Source: CAYQEC01 sp964416425
GTDB lineage: Bacteria; Actinomycetota; Acidimicrobiia; Spongiisociales; UBA5794
Assembly: GCA_964416425.1 (NCBI GenBank)
Contig: CAYQEC010000032.1
Location: 1-24,946 of the forward strand
Reading direction: 5' to 3'
Length of the DNA stretch: 24,946 nt
Shown: one piece after another, positions 1-6,818 of the stretch
How the letters are laid out: each line of letters opens with the position of its first letter
How positions within the stretch are numbered: position 1 is the stretch's first letter
Made by a program: the position numbers and the translations under genes
Notes under the pieces: generated by a model
What the model saw: only the letters and a program-made list of their open reading frames with translations
Database searches by the model: none
Told to the model about the DNA's origin: nothing

Positions 1-521
1 TCTACGGGGACGACCAGCGCTACGTCGACACGTACTGGTCGCGGTTCCCGGGCCTCTACTTCGCCGGTGACGGCGCCAAGCGCGACGCCGACGGGTACTT
101 CTGGCTCCTGGGCCGGGTCGACGACATCATGCTGGTGGCGGGTCACAACATCTCCACCACCGAAGTCGAGTCGGCGCTGGTCGGCCACGCCGCCGTGGCC
201 GAGGCGGCGGTGGTGGGGCGGACCGACCCGGTCACCGGCCAGGCGATCGCCGCCTTCGTGACGCTGCGGAGCGGCGTGGTCGGGGACGAAGCGCTGCTCC
301 AGGAGCTGCGGAACACGGTGGCGGCGACGATCGGGCCGATCGCCAAGCCGAAGAGCATCGTGTTCACCGACGATCTCCCCAAGACCCGTTCCGGCAAGAT
401 CATGCGACGCCTGCTGCGCGACATCTCGGAGCAACGCCATCTCGGTGACGTCACCACCCTGGCCAACGCCGACGTGGTGGCGGAGATCGCCAGCCAGGCG
501 TCCCAGACCACCGACGACTGA
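1..521 (+). CDS. acs: Acetyl-CoA synthetase (AMP-forming), C-terminal part; 5' end outside window
   Basis: The reading frame is open from base 3 and ends with TGA at 519-521, so only the last ~172 residues are present. The family makes acetyl-CoA from acetate, ATP and CoA through an acetyl-AMP intermediate in the cytoplasm. Visible are the A8 hinge region (GDGAKRDADGYF, then GRVDDIM), the C-terminal lid domain (ESALVGHAAVAEAAVVG), and the A10 motif KTRSGKIMRR, whose lysine (codon 396-398) is the usual catalytic and acetylation-controlled residue. The tail LGDVTTLAN resembles the LGDTSTLAD of true Acs proteins, which favours Acs over other acyl-CoA ligases. After the hinge the protein has AGHN where Acs usually has SGHR, so a slightly different acyl substrate is possible. 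A strong hairpin follows the stop. The family is clear; the exact substrate is inferred. Confidence 0.9.
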   Translation, partial: YGDDQRYVDTYWSRFPGLYFAGDGAKRDADGYFWLLGRVDDIMLVAGHNISTTEVESALVGHAAVAEAAVVGRTDPVTGQAIAAFVTLRSGVVGDEALLQELRNTVAATIGPIAKPKSIVFTDDLPKTRSGKIMRRLLRDISEQRHLGDVTTLANADVVAEIASQASQTTDD

Positions 522-535
522 GGACCCCCAGCCGG

Positions 536-565
536 CCGATTCCCCCCGTAATCGGGGGGAATCGG
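536..565 (+). terminator. Perfect 13-bp-stem hairpin after acs
   Basis: Bases 536-548 and 553-565 are exact reverse complements around a TAAT loop, and the stem contains a run of six C:G pairs. It starts 15 bases after the acs stop. No T-run follows, as is common for terminators in high-GC actinobacteria, so termination is inferred from position and stem strength. Confidence 0.65.
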
Positions 566-637
566 ACGCGTCGGGAGGCCCCGGCGCCACGACGCCCGAC
601 TCCGCCCGAGCGAGCCGCGAACGATCCGGCGCGACGG

Positions 638-643
638 TAGGCT
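638..643 (+). promoter_or_regulatory. Possible -10 box (TAGGCT) for dps
   Basis: TAGGCT keeps the TAnnnT core and would start transcription near base 650, about 28 bases before the GTG start of dps and upstream of its AGGAGG (665-670). No good -35 box is seen, so this is a weak call. Confidence 0.3.
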
Positions 644-677
644 CGACCGTGAGCACACGAATGCAGGAGGTGCCCCC

Positions 678-1133
678 GTGGGCTGGACCGTATTGCCCGA
701 AGAAACCGCCGCCAAAGTCGCCGCCGAGTTACAGCCGACGCTGGCAGATCTGGTCGATCTGCACCTCATTGGGAAGCAGGCCCACTGGACCGTGGTGGGC
801 CCCGGCTTCCAGGCCGCCCACGAGCGCATCGACGTGCTGGTCGACGCCTGGCGACTCTGGACCGACCGGGTCGCCGAGCGGATCGTCATCCTCGGCCAGC
901 TCCCGAAGGGCCGGGCCGAGGACCTCACCGAGCAAGGGACCTACCCGCTCGGTTGGGTCGCCGACCGTGACGCCATCACCGCGCTGGCGGACCGGGTGGC
1001 GCTGGTGGCGTCCCGGGCGCGTGACCACCAAGCGGCCGTCGCCGACCTCGACGTCGTCACCGACGGGCTGCTCCAGGAGATCATCGAAGGCCTCGAAGAA
1101 CAGCTGTGGATGCTGCGCGCCCACCTTCAGTGA
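678..1133 (+). CDS. dps: Dps-family ferritin-like DNA-binding/iron storage protein
   Basis: Dps proteins form 12-subunit shells that oxidise Fe(II), usually with peroxide, store iron and protect DNA. This 151-residue protein has the usual length. The inter-subunit ferroxidase ligands sit at the spacing seen in E. coli Dps (H51, H63, D67, D78, E82): here H36, H48, D52, D63 and E67, in KQAHW, AAHERID and DRVAERI. No long basic N-terminal tail is present, so DNA binding cannot be assumed. The start is GTG at 678, set by a full AGGAGG (665-670) seven bases upstream. It lies 21 bases before an LLM oxidoreductase and may share its transcript. The family is certain; a stress role is inferred from the family. 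Confidence 0.93.
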   Translation: MGWTVLPEETAAKVAAELQPTLADLVDLHLIGKQAHWTVVGPGFQAAHERIDVLVDAWRLWTDRVAERIVILGQLPKGRAEDLTEQGTYPLGWVADRDAITALADRVALVASRARDHQAAVADLDVVTDGLLQEIIEGLEEQLWMLRAHLQ

Positions 1134-1154
1134 CCCGGCAGGGGTGAGGCGACC

Positions 1155-2063
1155 TTGAGCCCGAGGCGCCGCCGCTCCCTCCGGTTCGGAATCCTGGCGA
1201 TCCAGAACGTCGCCTGGGCCGATCAGGTCGAGCGGTGGCGCCACGTCGAGGCGTTGGGATTCGACAGCGTCTGGGTCGCCGACCACTTCATCGATCCCTA
1301 CCGGCCCGATGCGCCGTGGTTCGAGGCGTGGACGCTGCTGAGCGCCCTGGCGACCGTGACCCGGGAGATCCGGATCGGGACGCTGGTGACGTCGATCCCG
1401 CTCCGCAATCCGGCCATGCTCGCCCGCCAGGCCCTGACCGTCGACCACGTCTCGAACGGCAGGCTGGAGTTGGGCCTCGGCGCCGGGGTCCCCCGGGATC
1501 CCGTGTACAACATGATCGGGATCGAGAACTGGTCGTCCCGGGAGCGTGTCACCCGCTTCCTCGAGGTCGTCGAGATCGTCGACCGGTGCCTGCGCGAGGA
1601 GGTTGTCAGCTACGACGGGCGCCACTACCAGCTCGAGGACGCCATCTTCGTGCCCCGGCCGGTGCAGCAGCCCCGGCCCCCGCTCACGATCGCGGCCGAC
1701 GGGCCGGTGATGCTGGGGGTGGCGGCCCGCTACGCCGACACCTGGAACACCTACGCCGGCGGGGAGGGTGAGTCGCCCGGGGAACTGCAGGATCGTCTGG
1801 CGCAGCGCAACGAGCAGCTCGACGAGCGTTGCCGCGAGATCGATCGGGATCCCGCCGCCGTCCGCCGCTCCCTCCTCCTGGTGGGGCCCGATGCAGAGGC
1901 CTGCTTCGCGTCGGCCGCGGCGTTCGAGGAGGCGGTGGAGCGGTATCGGGAAGCCGGCATGGACGAGCTGATCTTCTCCTATCCGACCATCGCGGACCAC
2001 GAGCAGATCCTCGAGGAGGTTGCCGGGGAGATCATCCCCCGGCTGCGGGTCGGGGACGGATGA
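1155..2063 (+). CDS. LLM-class (luciferase-like) oxidoreductase, probably F420-dependent
   Basis: This 302-residue protein has the luciferase-like TIM-barrel pattern. The first strand is FGILAIQN, followed by ALGFDSVWVADHF, then RIGTLVTSIPLRNPAMLARQ and DHVSNGRLELGLGAG, which is the cofactor-phosphate region of the family. The C-terminal barrel part RPPLTIAADGPVMLGVAARYAD is also typical. Members use FMN or F420, and in actinobacteria with this pattern F420 is more common; the substrate cannot be read from sequence. The start is TTG at 1155, five bases after GTGAGG (1144-1149), and there is no other good start in frame nearby. It follows dps by 21 bases, so the two may be co-transcribed. Confidence 0.85.
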   Translation: MSPRRRRSLRFGILAIQNVAWADQVERWRHVEALGFDSVWVADHFIDPYRPDAPWFEAWTLLSALATVTREIRIGTLVTSIPLRNPAMLARQALTVDHVSNGRLELGLGAGVPRDPVYNMIGIENWSSRERVTRFLEVVEIVDRCLREEVVSYDGRHYQLEDAIFVPRPVQQPRPPLTIAADGPVMLGVAARYADTWNTYAGGEGESPGELQDRLAQRNEQLDERCREIDRDPAAVRRSLLLVGPDAEACFASAAAFEEAVERYREAGMDELIFSYPTIADHEQILEEVAGEIIPRLRVGDG

Positions 2064-2120
2064 GGCGCGGGTCGAATCGGGTGGAGGCGGAACCCGCGTG
2101 CAGTGGCCGCGCCGGTTCTC

Positions 2121-2126
2121 GATAAT
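2121..2126 (+). promoter_or_regulatory. -10 box (GATAAT) directly before the phosphohexomutase start
   Basis: GATAAT matches the TATAAT consensus at five of six positions and ends six bases before ATG 2133, which lacks a Shine-Dalgarno. Transcription would begin at or next to the start codon, giving a leaderless mRNA. The -35 region is poor. Confidence 0.45.
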
Positions 2127-2132
2127 GGAACC

Positions 2133-3851
2133 ATGGAACTCCCGACCGGCCTGATGAACGCCACCCTCCGCTGGATCGAGGGCGACCCCGACCCGGAGAC
2201 CCGCACCGAGCTCGAGGAGCTGCTGGAGCGAGGTGACACCGCGGCGCTGGAGGACCGCATGGCCGGTTCCCTCGTCTTCGGGACCGCCGGGTTGCGAGGT
2301 CGGGTCGAGGCCGGCTCCAACCGGATGAACCGCGCCGTCGTCATCCGCACCACCCGAGGCCTCGCCCGCTACCTCCTGGCCGGTGACGACGGCTCCGAGC
2401 AGCCGGTCGTGGTCGGCCGCGACGCCCGTCTCTCCAGCGAGCGCTTCATGAGGGACACCGTCGGGGTGCTCGCCGCGGCCGGGCTCCCGGTGCGGTTCTT
2501 CCCCGACCCGACGCCGACACCCCTCGTCGCCTACGCCGCCAAGTCGCTGGGGGCACGGGCCGCCGTCGTCATCACCGCCAGCCACAACCCCTCGTACGAC
2601 AACGGGTACAAGGTGTACGACCGCAACGGCGCCCAGATCATCCCCCCGGTCGACCGTGAGATCGCAGCCGCCGTCGACCGGGTCGGCCTCGCCGTCGAGG
2701 TTCCCCGGGTGCGGGGCGCCACCCGAGGCGGGGACGCCCTCGTCTCCCCGGTGCCGTCGGACACCTTCGACCGCTACCTCGACGACGTCGCCGCCGCCCG
2801 ACCGGCAGGGGCCGGAGGCTCCGACCTCGTCATCGTCTACACCCCGATGCACGGCGTCGGAGGGGCCTTCACCACCGAGGCGTTGCGGCGGTTCGGGCAC
2901 ACCCGGCTCCACCCGGTGCCGCAGCAATACGAGCCGGACGGCAATTTCCCGACCGTTGCCTTCCCCAACCCGGAGGAACCGGGTGCCCTCGACCTCGCCA
3001 CCGAACTGGCACGTCAGGTCGGGGCGGACCTCATCATCGCCAACGACCCCGACACCGACCGCCTCGCGGTGAGCGTGGAGCACCCCGACGGCTGGCGTCC
3101 CCTCACCGGGAACCAGATCGGGCTGCTGCTCGCCGACTTCATCCTGGAACACACCACGACGGCGCGGCCCATCGTCATCAACAGCATCGTGTCGTCTCCG
3201 ATGCTGGCCCTGATCGCCGCCGCCCGGGGAGCCCGGTTCGCCCAGACGCTCACCGGTTTCAAGTGGATCTGGAACGCCGCCCTCGACCTCCAGGAGGCGG
3301 GGGAGGGACGGTTCGTGTTCGGCTACGAGGAAGCGCTCGGGTACTCGGTCGGCCAGATCGTGCGTGACAAGGACGGCATCAGCGCCGCGGTGCTCTTCGC
3401 CGACCTCGCCGCGGCCTGCCGTGCCGTAGGGGGCACGGTGCTGGACCGGCTCGACGACCTCTCCCGCCGTCATGGGCTGTGGGTGTCCACCCAGCGCAGC
3501 GTGGTGCGGCCGGGAACCGACGGGGCGGCCGAGATCGCCGCCGCCATGGAGCGGCTGGCAGCCGCTCCCCCCACGTCACTCGACGGCTTCCCCGTCGTCG
3601 CCACCACCGACTTCCGGTCGGGCGCCGAGAAACGTCCCCGGTACCTGCCCGCCGCCAGCCTGGTCGAGCTCGATCTGGGGGAGCGGGGACGGGTGCTGGC
3701 GCGCCCCAGCGGCACCGAGCCGAAGCTGAAGATCTACGTCGACCTGACGTCACCGGTCGATCCGGCTGAGGCCCCTCGTGAGATGGAGCCCGAGTTGGCA
3801 GGCACCGCCGACCGTCTCGCTGCCGCTACGGTGGCCGCCCTCGGGCTCTGA
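2133..3851 (+). CDS. Phosphohexomutase (phosphoglucomutase/phosphomannomutase family)
   Basis: The enzyme interconverts hexose 1- and 6-phosphates (glucose or mannose) through a phosphoserine. All four active-site loops are present: TASHNP with phosphoserine S150, the metal loop NDPDTDR with D305, D307 and D309, the sugar loop GYEEALGY (about 397-404), and the phosphate loop RPSGTEPKLK (from R524). At 572 residues it matches the longer PgcA/PmmB-type enzymes rather than ~450-residue ManB/GlmM. ATG 2133 is preferred over the in-frame GTG at 2103 because GATAAT ends six bases before it and the protein then starts MELPTGL. It begins a carbon-metabolism block with aldolase and PEP carboxykinase, and could also pass glucose-1-phosphate from the galactose genes at 18-20 kb into glycolysis. 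Sugar preference is not resolved. Confidence 0.9.
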   Translation: MELPTGLMNATLRWIEGDPDPETRTELEELLERGDTAALEDRMAGSLVFGTAGLRGRVEAGSNRMNRAVVIRTTRGLARYLLAGDDGSEQPVVVGRDARLSSERFMRDTVGVLAAAGLPVRFFPDPTPTPLVAYAAKSLGARAAVVITASHNPSYDNGYKVYDRNGAQIIPPVDREIAAAVDRVGLAVEVPRVRGATRGGDALVSPVPSDTFDRYLDDVAAARPAGAGGSDLVIVYTPMHGVGGAFTTEALRRFGHTRLHPVPQQYEPDGNFPTVAFPNPEEPGALDLATELARQVGADLIIANDPDTDRLAVSVEHPDGWRPLTGNQIGLLLADFILEHTTTARPIVINSIVSSPMLALIAAARGARFAQTLTGFKWIWNAALDLQEAGEGRFVFGYEEALGYSVGQIVRDKDGISAAVLFADLAAACRAVGGTVLDRLDDLSRRHGLWVSTQRSVVRPGTDGAAEIAAAMERLAAAPPTSLDGFPVVATTDFRSGAEKRPRYLPAASLVELDLGERGRVLARPSGTEPKLKIYVDLTSPVDPAEAPREMEPELAGTADRLAAATVAALGL

Positions 3852-3876
3852 ACTACCCCTCCCGGAGCCAACCCGC

Positions 3877-3882
3877 CATAAT
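3877..3882 (+). promoter_or_regulatory. Possible -10 box (CATAAT) for aldolase gene
   Basis: CATAAT matches five of six consensus bases and would start transcription near 3889, leaving a leader of about 50 bases before the aldolase start at 3941. No clear -35 box is seen. It lies in the 89-base gap after the mutase gene. Confidence 0.35.
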
Positions 3883-3940
3883 GCGCGGGAGAACGCAAGA
3901 CCAGCCGGCCCGGAGCCGGACGACGAGGCGAGGAGCTGAC

Positions 3941-4990
<1,050 letters not shown>

Positions 4991-5001
4991 GCCGCCAGGA
5001 G

Positions 5002-5013
5002 CCCGTCGACGGG
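5002..5013. repeat. 12-bp perfect palindrome after fbaB
   Basis: A self-complementary 12-mer with centre GTCGAC starts 12 bases after the aldolase stop. It precedes the larger palindrome at 5022-5055 and may contribute to the same terminator. Confidence 0.4.
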
Positions 5014-5021
5014 AGGACTTC

Positions 5022-5055
5022 GGGGGAGGGCGGCCCGTACGGGCCGCCCTCCCCC
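5022..5055. terminator. 34-bp perfect palindrome between fbaB and pckA
   Basis: Bases 5022-5038 and 5039-5055 are exact reverse complements (17 bp each) meeting at a GTAC centre, with outer G5 and C5 runs. It probably ends the aldolase transcript, but no T-run follows. It also covers the place where the -35 box of the pckA promoter should lie (TATGCT at 5061-5066), so an operator role is an alternative. Confidence 0.6.
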
Positions 5056-5060
5056 CCGGG

Positions 5061-5066
5061 TATGCT
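5061..5066 (+). promoter_or_regulatory. Possible -10 box (TATGCT) for pckA
   Basis: TATGCT matches four of six consensus bases. Transcription would start near 5073, about 38 bases before GTG 5111, and upstream of the AGGAGG at 5098-5103. The corresponding -35 position falls inside the 34-bp palindrome. Confidence 0.35.
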
Positions 5067-5110
5067 CTGGCGCAAAATCGGTGTCGTATCGGCCGTCAGG
5101 AGGTTCGTCG

Positions 5111-6637
5111 GTGGTCTTCAAGCTCCCCCATGCCAGGTCCGTCGCCGCCAATCCGACTCAGGAAGAGATGCGGGCTTGGGTTCTTGAGCACATGCCCCGA
5201 ATCCAAGAGACCACATTCGGCAACCTCAACTACGAGGCGGAGATCACAGCCCGTCTCGCCCGGTCCACGTTCTTCATCTCCGACGTCGACATCCGCCAGA
5301 ACCGTATGCCGCGCGCCGAGTTCGAGGAGTGGGCCGCCAAGCAGGATGCCTACATCGCCGACAAGGACATGATCCTCATCGAGGGCTACATCGGCCCCGA
5401 TCCCGAGTACCGCACCGGCGCCCAGCTCCTCATCGAGCGCACCCAGGCGAACATCCCCGCCATGCAGCAGCAGCTCTTCTTTCCCAAGGACGACGATTGG
5501 GAGCCGGTATTCACCGTCGTCTACACCCCGGGCCTCAAGGCGCCGGGAAAGTCGGACGACCGGCTCATCGCGGTCGATCTCGAGAACTACGTGACCCGGG
5601 TACTCGGCTCGGACTACTTCGGCGAGTCGAAGATGGGGGGGCTCCGCATGTGGAACCACCTCGTGTACGAGCGGGGCGGACTGGCGCTGCACTCCGGGCT
5701 CAAGGTGTTCCCCGACATCGACGGCGAGGAGAAGGCCGCCCTCATCCTCGGCCTCTCCGGAACCGGGAAGACCACCACCACCTTCCGGCGGCAGCTCGGA
5801 TCGCTGCCGGTCCAGGACGACTTCAACGCCCTGATGCCGGGCGGCAAGGTGCACGCCACCGAGAACGGCTGCTTCGCCAAGACCTTCGGACTCGATCCCG
5901 ACGACGAGCCCACCATCTACGGGGGAACGACCCGGCCGGACGCCTGGCTGGAGAACACCCACGTCGATCCCGACGGGACCATCGACTTCTTCAACGACTC
6001 GCACACCGCCAATGGGCGGTCGACCTTCCCGCTGGAGAACATCCGGCACCGTGACCCGCGGGACCTGCCGCGCGCCGATTACCTGCTGCTCCTCAACCGG
6101 AACGAGAACATCATTCCGGCGGTGGCCAAGCTGAAGCCGGAACAGGCGGCCGCCTACTTCATGCTGGGGGAGACGAAGGGCACCTCGGCCGGCGGCGCCG
6201 CCGAGATGGGCAAGAACCTGCGGGTTCCCGGCACCAACCCGTTCTTCTTCGCCAACGACGCGCTGCAGGGGAACCGTATGCTCGAGCTGCTCGAGACGAT
6301 GCCGGAGCTCGAGGTATTCCTCATGAACACCGGCCGGATCGGAGGCACCGACGGCGACGAGCGCTCCACGAAGGTGAAGATCCGCCACTCGGCGGCCGTG
6401 GTCCAGGGCATCGTGGCCGGGACCGTCGAGTGGGTCGAGGACCCCGATTTCGGGTACTACGTGGCGGCCGCCCTCCCCGGCTTCGAGGACGACGAGCTGC
6501 TGCAGCCTCGCCGGCTCTACGAGCGCCAGGGGCGGGCCGACGAGTACTCCCAGATCGTGGCGACTCTGACCGAAGACCGGCGCGCCTACCTGCGGAGCTA
6601 CCCGGATCTCGATCCTTCGATCGTCGAAGCCATCTAG
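5111..6637 (+). CDS. pckA: Phosphoenolpyruvate carboxykinase, ATP type, divergent
   Basis: The family converts oxaloacetate and ATP to PEP, CO2 and ADP, the entry step of gluconeogenesis. The P-loop GLSGTGKT (residues 214-221) is that of ATP-type PEPCK, followed by a kinase-2-like QDDFNAL, NGCFAKT (usual GGCYAKT), DGTIDFFND and FLMNTGRIGGT. At 508 residues it is slightly short. The N-terminal TGRSxKDK segment that carries a substrate-binding arginine in E. coli PckA is not visible, and MHCSAN before the P-loop is replaced by LHSGLK, so this is a distant subfamily. The start is GTG 5111, seven bases after a full AGGAGG (5098-5103); the in-frame GTG at 5081 has no such site. The neighbouring aldolase and mutase support a gluconeogenic role. 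The family is sure; enzyme activity is slightly less so. Confidence 0.87.
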   Translation: MVFKLPHARSVAANPTQEEMRAWVLEHMPRIQETTFGNLNYEAEITARLARSTFFISDVDIRQNRMPRAEFEEWAAKQDAYIADKDMILIEGYIGPDPEYRTGAQLLIERTQANIPAMQQQLFFPKDDDWEPVFTVVYTPGLKAPGKSDDRLIAVDLENYVTRVLGSDYFGESKMGGLRMWNHLVYERGGLALHSGLKVFPDIDGEEKAALILGLSGTGKTTTTFRRQLGSLPVQDDFNALMPGGKVHATENGCFAKTFGLDPDDEPTIYGGTTRPDAWLENTHVDPDGTIDFFNDSHTANGRSTFPLENIRHRDPRDLPRADYLLLLNRNENIIPAVAKLKPEQAAAYFMLGETKGTSAGGAAEMGKNLRVPGTNPFFFANDALQGNRMLELLETMPELEVFLMNTGRIGGTDGDERSTKVKIRHSAAVVQGIVAGTVEWVEDPDFGYYVAAALPGFEDDELLQPRRLYERQGRADEYSQIVATLTEDRRAYLRSYPDLDPSIVEAI

Positions 6638-6662
6638 AGGGCGACGCGGTCCCGGAATCCGT

Positions 6663-6679
6663 CCGCGCCGCGGGCGCGG
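6663..6679 (+). terminator. Small GC-rich hairpin after pckA
   Basis: CCGCGCC (6663-6669) and GGCGCGG (6673-6679) pair around a 3-base loop, 26 bases after the pckA stop. There is no T-run, so it is a weak terminator candidate. Confidence 0.35.
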
Positions 6680-6780
6680 GACAGTTCGGTCGTTCACGGT
6701 TCGCGGCGAGCGTCCCGTGCCGGGGCGCAACCATGCCCGCAAAGGCCCAGGACCGGCTGCAGGCGCCGGCTGCGATGAGA

Positions 6781-6811
6781 TTGTCAAGAGGAACCTTGCG
6801 AAGGCCGATAA
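6781..6811 (+). promoter_or_regulatory. Possible promoter for the DivIVA-like gene (TTGTCA ... GATAAG)
   Basis: TTGTCA (6781-6786) matches the -35 consensus at five of six bases. GATAAG (6806-6811) is a 4/6 -10 box after a long 19-base spacer. Transcription would begin at about 6819, exactly the GTG start of the coiled-coil gene, implying a leaderless message. The long spacer keeps confidence low. Confidence 0.35.
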
Positions 6812-6818
6812 GCGACGG

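Noticed and set aside
649..1158. GTG 649 start of a frame overlapping dps
   Set aside because: The frame is Pro/Ser/Arg-rich and overlaps dps completely; the strong AGGAGG is correctly spaced for GTG 678, the dps start.
729..3473. 914-codon open frame on the minus strand
   Set aside because: It lies opposite three well-supported plus-strand genes (dps, LLM oxidoreductase, mutase), has a low-complexity Gly/Asp/Val/Arg composition and no recognisable domain. This is typical of antisense frames in GC-rich coding DNA.
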